DNA of 64,000 nucleotides from 40CM-2-70-7 sp035631315 (GTDB taxonomy: Bacteria > Gemmatimonadota > Gemmatimonadetes > Gemmatimonadales > GWC2-71-9). A model generated the notes under the pieces. That model was not told the origin of the DNA. It made no database searches and saw only the letters and a list, made by a program, of their open reading frames with translations. A program made the position numbers and the translations under genes. Shown in pieces: positions 16,616 to 25,400 of the stretch; the first letter of the stretch is position 1; every line of letters starts with the position of its first letter. The stretch lies in the NCBI GenBank assembly GCA_035631315.1, contig DASQIZ010000109.1, positions 1-64,000 of the forward strand, given 5' to 3'.

Positions 16616-17313
16616 AGTCCGAGCCCCTCCAGCACCCGCTGCGTGTCCGAGAGATCGGCAAACACCAAGTCGGCGCCGGTCGCCTCGAGATCGGGAACCC
16701 GGTACGAGCCGGTCGCAACCGCCAGCGCACGCGCGCCCACGGGCCGACCGCAGGCGACATCGGCCGGCGTGTCTCCGATGATCCAGGTGTCGGACCCGGT
16801 CACAGCCCGGCCGAGGCGCTCTGCGGCGCGCGCGAGCGCGACGGGGGGGAGATCGGGGCGATGATGACCGTCGAGCCCGAACGCGCCGACGGCGAACCGG
16901 TCGAAGCCGATGCCGGCGGCATTGAGCTTCAGCTCGGCCCCGCCGACCACGTTGCCGGTCAGGAGTCCCACCATCGCGTCCCCGGACCGCTCCAGGGGCT
17001 CGAGTGCTTGGAGCAACGCCGGGACACCCGGCATCGCGCGCGTCACGTAGCCCGGGCGCTTCAGCTCCTCACGCAGGTTCGAGACGTACCGCGCGCAGAT
17101 GTCCTCGATGACGGAACGATCGTCGGGAGACGCATGCCCTCCCTCGGCCAGGAGCTCCCGGACAATCTGCGGATCGGTCTTGCCGTCGAGCCGGTACCCG
17201 GGCAGGACACCCGGCGTGCCGGCCCGGTCGACGAGGGCCCGATGAATGGCGCGGCGACCCGCACCATCGGTGCTGAGCAGAGTGCCGTCGATGTCGAAGA
17301 GCAGGAGCTTCAT
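16612..17313 (-). CDS. HAD-family phosphatase, phosphoglycolate phosphatase-like
   Basis: The 233-residue protein has HAD motif I (LFDIDGTLL, Asp7 and Asp9), motif II in GLLTGN, and motif IV in WIIGDTPADVACGRPVGA, with a helical cap at about residues 18-85. Phosphoglycolate phosphatase is the closest general type, and the window also holds glycolate oxidase genes (glcDEF), but other small phosphate esters are equally possible. It is the first gene of a minus-strand run that continues through the CYTH protein to acpS. A TAGTTT box ends eight bases before its ATG, and no Shine-Dalgarno sequence is visible. Confidence 0.87.
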   Translation of the reverse strand: MKLLLFDIDGTLLSTDGAGRRAIHRALVDRAGTPGVLPGYRLDGKTDPQIVRELLAEGGHASPDDRSVIEDICARYVSNLREELKRPGYVTRAMPGVPALLQALEPLERSGDAMVGLLTGNVVGGAELKLNAAGIGFDRFAVGAFGLDGHHRPDLPPVALARAAERLGRAVTGSDTWIIGDTPADVACGRPVGARALAVATGSYRVPDLEATGADLVFADLSDTQRVLEGLGL

Positions 17314-17321
17314 TGGAGAGT

Positions 17322-17327
17322 AAACTA
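17322..17327 (-). promoter_or_regulatory. TAGTTT -10 box of a possible leaderless HAD mRNA
   Basis: The box lies eight bases upstream of the ATG on the minus strand, so transcription would begin at or next to the start codon. The -35 region falls in the octamer repeat at 17327-17358 and has no good match. Confidence 0.45.
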
Positions 17328-17358
17328 GACGGTTAGTCGGTTAGACGGTTAGACGGTT
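17327..17358. repeat. Octamer tandem repeat AGACGGTT x4
   Basis: Four consecutive 8-base units read AGACGGTT, AGTCGGTT, AGACGGTT and AGACGGTT. They fill the gap between the HAD gene start and the end of the NlpC/P60 gene. The array ends seven bases before the NlpC/P60 stop codon. Confidence 0.85.
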
Positions 17359-17364
17359 GGTTCT

Positions 17365-18363
17365 CTAAGCAGCGTCGGGGCGTCTGACCGCCGCGAGTTG
17401 CATTCCTCCTGCACTCAAGGCGTCGCGCAGCTCTTCGGACGCCACACCTCCCCTCGCCAAAGACGCGTGCACGATCCGCCCGGCGCCCGCCCAGAGCGCG
17501 ACGTGCGACACCCGCAGATTGGTGGTGAAGAAGAGCAGGTCTCCGGACTGATACGAGGAGCCGTCATCCGAAGACACTACCTCCCGCCCCTGCCCGATCT
17601 GTTGTGCCGCATCCCGAAGGAGAGGCACGCCCCGCGCGGTCCAGATCGTCTGCACGAGCCCCGAGCAATCGATACCCCAGTCACTCCGCCCGCCCCACTG
17701 ATAGGGCGCCCCGCCGTACCACCGGAGGGCAATCTCCGGAGCGGCGATGAGCCGCGCCTGCGCGCGGAATTCCACGTCGCTGCGCACTTCACCGCCCACC
17801 GGGTCACCGACTTGCCCGTCCGCCATCTCCACTCCCCCGCGCGAGCGAATGGCGAGACGCGCGCCGGTCGGCAGCGGGCGCCGCCGGTCGCCGCCACACA
17901 GGATGGTCGCAGCAATTGCGCGCGCCGTCGCGCGCTCACCCCAGTCATCAGCCCAGTCGCGGGAGCCGAGCCGGCAATAGCCCTCGTGAATCCAGGCGAC
18001 GTACCGGTCGGGGGCGCGCGCGCGGATCCACGTCCCTCGCCGCTCGAGCACATCGAACGATTCGCCGTGCAGCAGCTCACTCGCGCGCTCTGCGGTGGGA
18101 TCGGGCGCGGCCAAGAGCGGCGCAATTGCGGCTGTGACCACCCCCGCCACATGCGCCGGATCGACGTTCGGCAGGAGCTGGATCTCCGAAGGGAGACCCG
18201 CTTGGGCTGCGAGCCGACGCAGTCCGGCGAGTGCATCGGGATCCGTGGTGGCACCGCGGAGCGCGCCAGAGGAGACCGCGACATCGAAGACGCCCAGCCG
18301 GTGATCAGGCACCGTCCGGCGGCGCAGATCATCGACGTCGCGCTGCCAGCGATCGGGGCTCAT
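17365..18363 (-). CDS. NlpC/P60 family cell-wall hydrolase with SH3-like region
   Basis: The 332-residue protein has a C-terminal NlpC/P60 domain (about 210-325) with the triad Cys233 (WGIDCSGLVQ), His287 (VSHVALW) and His299 (RIVHAS). The middle part (about 93-200) looks like two SH3b-type modules (HGESFDVLERRGTWIRARAPDRYVAWIHEGYC). Such enzymes cut gamma-D-Glu-diaminopimelate bonds in peptidoglycan peptides. No clear signal peptide is seen at the chosen ATG, so it may act on recycled muropeptides in the cytoplasm, as some dipeptidyl-peptidase VI relatives do. It overlaps the upstream peptidase gene as ATGA. Confidence 0.88.
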   Translation of the reverse strand: MSPDRWQRDVDDLRRRTVPDHRLGVFDVAVSSGALRGATTDPDALAGLRRLAAQAGLPSEIQLLPNVDPAHVAGVVTAAIAPLLAAPDPTAERASELLHGESFDVLERRGTWIRARAPDRYVAWIHEGYCRLGSRDWADDWGERATARAIAATILCGGDRRRPLPTGARLAIRSRGGVEMADGQVGDPVGGEVRSDVEFRAQARLIAAPEIALRWYGGAPYQWGGRSDWGIDCSGLVQTIWTARGVPLLRDAAQQIGQGREVVSSDDGSSYQSGDLLFFTTNLRVSHVALWAGAGRIVHASLARGGVASEELRDALSAGGMQLAAVRRPDAA

Positions 18364-19343
18364 GCCTTCGACTGATCCGCGAGTCCGGGGACGTCGGGAG
18401 TACCGCGAGCCATCCGGACCGCACGCTCGAGTGCCATCGCCATCACCTCGGACACCATCGACTCAACCTGAAGGGGAGACTTGGCCTGGACTTGAGCGGT
18501 GCTCAGCCCGAAGCAGACGTCCCCGTCGAACAGGGTGCCATAGGGCGTGATGCGACGGGCCAGCGCGTCACAGCCAACGCGGCCCAGCTCCTCCAGACCG
18601 ACCCGGTCCATCTCGACGTTGGTCGCGACGACTCCGAGTGTCGTGTTCGACATCGCCTGCGCCATTCTGCCGAAGAGCGCTCCCCCCTCGGCCAGATACG
18701 CCTGCCCATCTCTCGACTTGCCGTCAGCGCCTCGCGCCCCGGCGAGAATCGTTCCGTCGGCGCCGCGAACGTCGCCCAGCGCGTTCACGACCACCAGTGC
18801 GCCGACCACGACGTCGCCCGCCTGGACCGCCCAAGTACCGAGACCGCCTTTCATCGCGTGCTCGAGGCCCGTCACCTTGCCGACCGTCGCGCCCGCACCC
18901 GCCCCCACCGATCCTTCAGCGATGGCGGTCCCTGCCGCCTCGCACGCCCCAAACGCATCATCGGCGCGGGGCCACCGGGGTGCGCCGTCGGCCGGGAGAT
19001 CGAAGATCACCGCGGCGGGAACGATCGGAACGATCTGGGTCGGCGACACCGGCAGTCCCCGGCCCTTCTCGCGCAACCAGCGCATCACGCCATCAGCGGC
19101 TCCGAGACCGTAGGCCGACCCGCCGGTCAGGAGTACGGCGTCGATGTGGGGTACGAGATGCCGTGGCGCCAGGGCGTCGAATTCGCGGGTTCCGGTGGCG
19201 CGACCCCGGATGGCGGCTGCGGCCCGCATGCCGCCCTGGGGGGCCAGGATCACGGTGCACCCGGTGCCCCCGGACGGGTGGGTCCAATGGCCCACGGTGA
19301 GACCCGAAACCGCTGTCAATGCTGGCACAAATGGGGATTTCAT
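18360..19343 (-). CDS. P1 (S58) family self-processing peptidase, DmpA/NylC type
   Basis: This 327-residue Ntn-type hydrolase resembles L-aminopeptidase DmpA and nylon-oligomer hydrolase NylC. The signature LLTGGSAYGLGAADGVMRWL is at about 72-91. The likely self-cleavage site is Asn233-Thr234 in MSNTTLGVVATN, where the freed Thr becomes the nucleophile. No signal peptide is present. The gene is translationally coupled to the NlpC/P60 gene, suggesting joint degradation of small amino-acid or muramyl peptides, an inference from context. Its start faces the response regulator gene across 38 bases. Confidence 0.87.
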   Translation of the reverse strand: MKSPFVPALTAVSGLTVGHWTHPSGGTGCTVILAPQGGMRAAAAIRGRATGTREFDALAPRHLVPHIDAVLLTGGSAYGLGAADGVMRWLREKGRGLPVSPTQIVPIVPAAVIFDLPADGAPRWPRADDAFGACEAAGTAIAEGSVGAGAGATVGKVTGLEHAMKGGLGTWAVQAGDVVVGALVVVNALGDVRGADGTILAGARGADGKSRDGQAYLAEGGALFGRMAQAMSNTTLGVVATNVEMDRVGLEELGRVGCDALARRITPYGTLFDGDVCFGLSTAQVQAKSPLQVESMVSEVMAMALERAVRMARGTPDVPGLADQSKA

Positions 19344-19381
19344 TTGCGTCCGAAGATAGCGCTGAATACCTTCGTGGCCAC

Positions 19382-19987
19382 ATGACCACCGCCGCGACTG
19401 CCACCAGCGTCCTGGTGGTCGACGACGAGGACTCCATCCGTCAGGCCCTGGAGCGCTTCACCACGCGCCTGGGGTACCGGGCCGTGACGGCGCGGGATGG
19501 CGTCACCGCCCTCGAGCGCGTGGCCCAGAACCGTGTCGACTTGATGTTGTGCGACGTCCGGATGCCCGGCGTCAGCGGTGTCGAGCTCGTCCCCCGCGTG
19601 CTCGAACGAGACCCCGATGTCGCCATCCTGATGCTCACCGCCGTCGACGAGCCCCGCACGGCAGTCGAATGCCTGAAGCTCGGCGCGTACGACTATCTCA
19701 TCAAACCGGTGGACCTGGACGAGCTGGAGCTCGCGATGCGGACGGCGCTCCGCCGGCGCCAGTTGGAGATGGAGCGCCGGGAGCTCGAGCGGTGGCTGTC
19801 CAGTGAAGTGCAGGTCCGCACCCGCGAGCTCGAGGAGCGGACTGCGGCACTGGAAGACGTGGCCTTCGGGGCCCTCGCCGCGGCCCGCGAATGGGCCGGG
19901 GCGGACGCCGCGATCAAGACCCTGGCGAAGGAGCTGGGGATGACGGAAGACGAAGTACGGAAGGAAATCCGGGTGCGCGGCCTCTAG
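19382..19987 (+). CDS. Single-domain response regulator with C-terminal helix
   Basis: Residues 9-125 form a receiver domain: acidic pocket VVDDED, phosphoacceptor Asp58 (LMLCDVRMPG), conserved Thr/Ser in MLTAVDE and Lys in YLIKPVD. Behind it is a long charged helix (about 126-165, RRRQLEMERRELERWLSSE) and a short end GMTEDEVRKEIRVRGL. There is no DNA-binding or enzyme output domain. The 201-residue length suggests signalling by dimerisation or partner binding. No histidine kinase is in the window. The ATG at 19382 is chosen because upstream sequence in the frame overlaps the divergent promoter region. Confidence 0.88.
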   Translation: MTTAATATSVLVVDDEDSIRQALERFTTRLGYRAVTARDGVTALERVAQNRVDLMLCDVRMPGVSGVELVPRVLERDPDVAILMLTAVDEPRTAVECLKLGAYDYLIKPVDLDELELAMRTALRRRQLEMERRELERWLSSEVQVRTRELEERTAALEDVAFGALAAAREWAGADAAIKTLAKELGMTEDEVRKEIRVRGL

Positions 19988-20166
19988 CTCGCCGCGCCCG
20001 CCTTTTCCTGGCACGCCTTGCAGCGGGTCACCCCCCGGAAGGTGCAGATCAAGCAGATGAAGGTCCCGCAGTCCTGACACGGATAGCCCTCGGACGCCCG
20101 CTCTTCGTTCCCGCAGGCTCGGCATCTCATCCCGTCATGTTCCTTGAGCTTCTCTTTCTCCGCCAT
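19984..20166 (-). CDS. 60-residue protein with RING/FYVE-like Cys spacing
   Basis: Four CxxC pairs lie at Cys15/18, Cys30/33, Cys38/41 and Cys49/52, a spacing (11, 4, 7 residues between pairs) like a cross-brace RING or FYVE zinc fold. The N-terminus is charged (MAEKEKLKEHDG) and no signal is seen. The stop overlaps the end of the convergent response regulator by four bases, and the start lies eight bases after the NtrC-type gene stop, so it is probably the last gene of that transcript. I do not recognise a family. Protein or membrane-lipid binding is a guess from the fold. Confidence 0.8.
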   Translation of the reverse strand: MAEKEKLKEHDGMRCRACGNEERASEGYPCQDCGTFICLICTFRGVTRCKACQEKAGAAS

Positions 20167-20174
20167 CCGAGACC

Positions 20175-21512
20175 TCAGAGATCCAGTGAGTACGCCTTAA
20201 TCTTGTTGATCAGCGTCGCGCGCGAAATGCCGAGCTCCCTGGCGGCCCGCGTGCGGTTTCCGCCATGATGTCGCAGGGCCCGCTCGATCTGCGATTTCTC
20301 CACGTCCGCCAGGCTCTGCGGCTGGTGCCGCGATCCGGTCGCGCTGCGCCGGAGCTCGGCCGGCAGGTGCTCCAGTGCGATTTGCGGCTGACCCCGCGCC
20401 AGAATCATCGCCCGCTCCAGAACGTTGCGCATCTCGCGGACGTTCCCGGGCCAGGGCGCGGAGAGCAGGCGGTCCAGAGCTTCGGTTGAGCACTCGGAAG
20501 GGGACCCCGGAAGCTGGCGTTGCAGGTCGCCCAGGATGCGGGTGAGCAGGGCGATCCGGTCTTCCCGCGAGCGGTCCCGGACCGCCGGCATGCGCAGGGG
20601 CATCACCGACAGCCGGTAGTAGAGATCCTCCCGGAACCGTCCCCCATTCACGTCGCTCACCAGATCCCGGTTCGTCGCCGCGATCAGGCGGACATCCACC
20701 GTCAGCTCTCGCGTGCCTCCGAGCCGCCGGAACGATTTGGTCTCGAGCACCTTCAGGAGTTTCGGCTGGAGCTCAGCCGCGAGGTCGCCGATCTCGTCCA
20801 GGAAGAGCGTGCCGCCATCCGCCAGCTCGAAGAGCCCCTGCTTCTTCTCTTTCGCGTCCGTGAACGCGCCGCGCTCGTGACCGAAGAGCTCCGAGTCGAG
20901 GAACGTGGCCGACAGCCCGGCGCAGTTCACTTCGATGAACGGACCCGTGGATCTCGGGCTCAGTCGATGCACCAGGCGCGCCGCCCAGCCCTTGCCCGTG
21001 CCGCTCTCCCCGGTGAGGAGCGCCGTGGTGCGCTCGCTTGACGCCAGGAGCTTCACCTGGCGGGCAAGCTCCTGCATGGTCGACGACACGCCCAGCCCGT
21101 CGAGTCCCTCGCCGGCCCCACCGGCCGCGAGACGCTCATTCTGTCGCCGGAGACGCACCTTTTCCGAAATGCGCGCGACCGCCGCCGCGAGGTGCGGCAT
21201 GTCGACCGGCTTGGTCAGGAAGTTCTCGGCGCCGAGCTGCATCGCCTGCACGGCGGTCTGGATGTCCCCATGCCCGGTGAGGAGGACCACCGCCGCGTTC
21301 TTGGCCCGGAGCTGCTCGAGGGCCGTGAGCCCGTCGGCGTCGGGCAGATGGAGATCGAGCACCACGACGTCGGGGCGCACGCGGTCGAACGTGTCGAGCC
21401 CCTCCTTCACCGTCCCCTCGCGATAGACCTCGGCGCCCAGCCGCTCGAAATAGGCTCCGATCGAGCGCAGGACCCCTTCGTCATCGTCGATGAGCAGGAT
21501 GCTATCGGCCAT
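20175..21512 (-). CDS. NtrC-type sigma-54 response regulator with GAFTDA loop
   Basis: The 445-residue regulator has a receiver domain with phosphoacceptor Asp53 (VVLDLHLPDADG). The AAA+ domain has Walker A GESGTGKG (168-175) and Walker B GTLFLDE (234-240). A C-terminal Fis-type helix-turn-helix (about 405-445) ends GNRTRAARELGISRATLI. The loop that touches sigma-54 normally reads GAFTGA and is GAFTDA here (215-220). No kinase or rpoN is nearby. The start lies 11 bases inside the lipid kinase gene, so it is co-transcribed with the envelope genes upstream. Confidence 0.92.
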   Translation of the reverse strand: MADSILLIDDDEGVLRSIGAYFERLGAEVYREGTVKEGLDTFDRVRPDVVVLDLHLPDADGLTALEQLRAKNAAVVLLTGHGDIQTAVQAMQLGAENFLTKPVDMPHLAAAVARISEKVRLRRQNERLAAGGAGEGLDGLGVSSTMQELARQVKLLASSERTTALLTGESGTGKGWAARLVHRLSPRSTGPFIEVNCAGLSATFLDSELFGHERGAFTDAKEKKQGLFELADGGTLFLDEIGDLAAELQPKLLKVLETKSFRRLGGTRELTVDVRLIAATNRDLVSDVNGGRFREDLYYRLSVMPLRMPAVRDRSREDRIALLTRILGDLQRQLPGSPSECSTEALDRLLSAPWPGNVREMRNVLERAMILARGQPQIALEHLPAELRRSATGSRHQPQSLADVEKSQIERALRHHGGNRTRAARELGISRATLINKIKAYSLDL

Positions 21513-22458
21513 TCGAGCTCCCCTTCCCCACGCCTCCGGGGACGGTTGCGGGATCGACCAGAACGGTCAGGGCACCTGGTACCACGTCGACGTGCAGTGG
21601 CGTTCCGCCGGCCAGCTCGCCGTCGAGCTGAATGGGTCGTGGTGCGCCCTGCGCCTCTTCCACCTTGATGCTCCGGCCCCGGGCGCTCCAGATCCGCCCC
21701 GAGGGATCGCTCGCGCCGCTGGTGCGCAGGAACGTGAGGAACGACACGACACTGTCGAACGCCCCATCGGCCCGCAGCGCGATGACGTCGAAGACGCCGT
21801 CATTCGGCCAAACCACCGGAGAGACCTTCACGACCCGGGGCACCAGTTCGCGGCAGTTCGCGATGAGCACCATGGCCGCGTCGACCATATGTTCGACGCC
21901 GTCGATCGTGACCCGGTGCTTGACGGTATTGACCTGCGGAAGCGTGGCCAGGGCCTTGTAGAAGTAGGCACCGATTTTCCAACGACGCTTGAACATCGTA
22001 TCCGTCGCAGCCATGATCTGCGCGTCGTAGCCTGCCCCGGCGCAGACCGCGAAGAAGTGGTCGCCATCGGAACGGGGGACGCGCCCCAGATCCATCGCGT
22101 AGGGAACGCCTTTGAGGATCGCGCGCGCCGCGCGCACCGGGTCGGTCGGCAGGCGGAGGTTGCGGGCCAGGATGTTGCCGGTGCCGCCCGCGACGAGCCC
22201 GAGGGGGATGCCGGTTCCAACCAGACCCGCGGCCACCTGCATCGCCGTGCCGTCCCCGCCCACCGACAGGAGGGCATCGAACCCGCCATGCCCCTCGGTG
22301 GCCGCCTCGGTCGCGAAGCGGCGGGCGTCGCCGGGGGCCGCGGTGGCCAGCACTTCCACCCGCCAGCCCGCGCCGCGCAGGATGTCCCGTACCGAAAGGA
22401 CGGCGCGCGCATCGGTCCGGGCTGCCGCCGGATTCGTGATGAGCAGGACGCGGGGCAC
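21502..22458 (-). CDS. Diacylglycerol kinase-family lipid kinase
   Basis: The 318-residue protein is a DAGK catalytic-domain protein (YegS/DgkB/BmrU type) that phosphorylates a lipid or sphingoid base. Seen are ITNPAA at the start, the nucleotide loop SVGGDGTAMQVAAGL and GGTGNILARNLRLP, and a C-terminal beta-sandwich ending in ALTVLVDPAT. The usual Glu after GGDGT is Gln here. The GTG at 22458 shares its first base with the TamB-like gene stop (TAGTG). A longer open frame upstream lies wholly inside that gene and is ignored. Position in an outer-membrane assembly operon suggests envelope lipid turnover. Confidence 0.92.
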   Translation of the reverse strand: MPRVLLITNPAAARTDARAVLSVRDILRGAGWRVEVLATAAPGDARRFATEAATEGHGGFDALLSVGGDGTAMQVAAGLVGTGIPLGLVAGGTGNILARNLRLPTDPVRAARAILKGVPYAMDLGRVPRSDGDHFFAVCAGAGYDAQIMAATDTMFKRRWKIGAYFYKALATLPQVNTVKHRVTIDGVEHMVDAAMVLIANCRELVPRVVKVSPVVWPNDGVFDVIALRADGAFDSVVSFLTFLRTSGASDPSGRIWSARGRSIKVEEAQGAPRPIQLDGELAGGTPLHVDVVPGALTVLVDPATVPGGVGKGSSNGR

Positions 22459-25400
22459 TAGTAGCGGCGCTCCCAGAACAAATCGAGACCGACCTGCCGG
22501 GTGGTACCGCCGCCCGCGAGCCCGTTGAGGAAGGTCTGATTGCAGATCGTGACCGGTTCGAAGCTCGCCTCGGTGCGCCACTCCGGACTGATTCGGAACT
22601 GCAGGCTGGCCCCCAGGGTGTTGCTGAGGTCGAGTCCGCCACCGCTGCCGCTCCCGTTGCCTCCGCAATAGCCGGCGTTCAGGACCAGGAACGTCTTCCG
22701 GCCGATCTGCCATCCGGCCGCGAGCTGCGCGCCGGACAATCCGCTTCCGGGCGCGCTCTCCGGATGCAGCTCGAAGTAGTCGATGGGAATCCCAAGATCT
22801 GAAACGACGCTCTGCTCGAGCTGGCCGGAGACGAGACCGGCGACCGCGGATGTCACCATCGCGCTCCGGTTCGCGAGGGCCCCCTCGCTGCCGACCGACG
22901 CCGATGGCTGCCCAAAGAGGAGATACCAGATGATGTCGCTTTGAGACAAGTTGGGCTGGTCCGCCGAGAGCGTCAGCTTGGGCACGAACAGGGTGCCGCC
23001 GATGTTTGCGGTCACGGTGATGTCGCCGGCGCTCAAGGCCGCGGTGGTACTGGCCTGGTGGACCACGTGCGTCGCCCGGATGTTCAATCCCGCGTCGAGG
23101 TCCGGAGTGCCGAAGAACGTCACCGTTCCCTGAATGACGGTGAAGTCTTTGGTTACCGGCTTCAGGTTCAGCCGATAGGTGCCGCGTGGCGTCTGCAGGA
23201 TGCCCGAGATCAGGTAGTTCTTCAGTCGCTTGTTCATGTCCACGGAGCCGGTGAGCTGGATGTTCGCTTCGCTCGACCGGAGCCACACGTCGTTGCCCAT
23301 CGTCAGGTGAAGCGCATCCACCCGCAGGCTGTCCAGAAACACACTCTGGAAGGCGGGACCCAGGCGCTCCCGCTTGATCAGGTCGGCCAGCGAGGTGTCG
23401 ATAAGAGAGGCGATCCAGGGATCCGGGGAATCCAGGTTGATCACGCGCTTGTTCACGAGGTCGGCGAAGTACAACACGCCGCTCGTCACGGTGCCCCGGC
23501 CCCGCACCGTCGCGCCGAAGACGGGGCCGGTCAGGTCGAGCTCCGCGCTCGCCGTGACGGCCAGGGAATTCCTGATGTCCAGCGCCTTGAACCGGTCCGC
23601 CGAGATGTGCAGCGCCAGGACCGGCTTGGACAGCTGGTCGAGCCGGACGTACCCCGTGACGGTCGCGGTCCCTTTATCACTGCGGGCGGTGAGCGACTGC
23701 ACGCCGATGGTGTCGCCCGACAGGTTGAAGCGCCCCCGCAGCTGCTCGTACCGGGCACCGATCGATGGGATCGTCGCGGCGGCGGAGTCGATCGCGACCG
23801 ACCCGTCGAGGCGGGGTGCGGTCCAGGTCCCCCGGATGCCGGCATCGGCGGACAGGTAGCCGGAGACGCGCTTGAGGGTCGGGGTGATCGCCTCGAGCAC
23901 GGAAAGGTCGACGGAGTCCGCCACCGCCCGCACCATCAGCGTGTCGGGAAGCTCGCGGTGGTCGACGCGCTGGAGGGCCAGATCGAGCGGAAGGTGGGCC
24001 GTCAGGTTCAGCACCCGCTGGCCTGACCGCCACACGTGCATCGTCCCGTCGAGTCGCTGGTTCTGATACTCGATGGTCCCGTCCACGTATGGAGTGCTGA
24101 AGTCCCCGAACGACGCGCCGGACATGGCGAACGACCCGGTGTATGTCGGTTGCGCCCGCGTGCCGGCGATGCCGAGGGTCGCCGTCATGGTACCGCCGAC
24201 ACCCGTCGTGTCCCGCTCCAGGAGCGCGTACACACCGGCGATCGGGACTCCGACGGCCTGGAGATTGGCCTGCCCGGGGCCGTCCTGCCGCAGGTTCGCC
24301 AGCCCCGACACCTTCCCCTGCCCGTCCTTCTGAGAGAGTGAGATTCGGCCGACGCGGATCGCGGTGTCGGTGATCGCGACGTCCACCGGGTCATCGAGTG
24401 TCCACATCCCGCCGGGAGCCGTGACGGCGAGAGAATCGATTCCGGCCGCGGTGATCTCCGCGCTCCGGTGCAGGCGTCCGCCACCGGCGACCTTCGCGAG
24501 ATCGCCGAGCCCGGCCAGCAGATTCCAGGAGAGGGAGTCAGCCGTCCCGCGCGCCGCCGCGCGCGTCGACGTCAGGCGCTCCCCCAGCCCGCGCGCCGAG
24601 TCGAAGGAAACGTCCGCGGCGAATCGGGGAACCGGGCCCGGCAGCATCTGCAAGTGAGCGAGCGCCCCGGAGAAGACCAGGCCCCGTGCGCGCAGACGGT
24701 CGAATGATCCCCGGACGGTCATCGCCAGCGAATCGAGTGAGCCATCGAGCGTCACACTGGCGCGCGCGTCGCCGATCAAAGGACCGAGCGATCCGTCCGG
24801 CGCGCGATCGCGACCGGTGACCCAGGTCAGCAGGGAGTCGAGGCCGTCGATCGAGTCCGCTTCGACGTCCACGATGAGTGAACCCGCCGCCGGGCGGTGC
24901 CAGCCGATATCCCCGAGCCCCGTGACGCGGATGCCCGGCTGATGAAGCAGAAGAGAATCGAGATACAGATGGTTGTCGGCAAAGCGTGCGCCGATATAAC
25001 CGCCGTCCAGCGCGGCGCCGGCGATCATCGAAGGATCCATCCTCGCGGCGAACGATCCTTCAGGGGACCGGCCAGTGTCCGCCTCGATGGTGCCGGTGGC
25101 GTGCCCGGCCAGTCGGCTCGGGGGCGCTCCCGTGATCCAGTCCCGAAGATCCAGATCGCTCCAGGACAGCTGCGCGTCGCGACTGCCGAAACGTCCGGGC
25201 GTGAGATCCAGCGTGCCGTCGGCCGTTACGTGCCCGTAACCGGACAGGCCCTTCAGATCGAGATGCGTCGCCAGCGCGCCCGGCGTGCCCGTCGCCTTGA
25301 GCGTCCCCGCCGCTGAGCCCTGAACGGGCAGCCCGGGGAAGCTCGACCGAAGGCCGTCGAACGAGAGGGTGTCCGCCGTGAGATCGGCATTGACGCCCAG

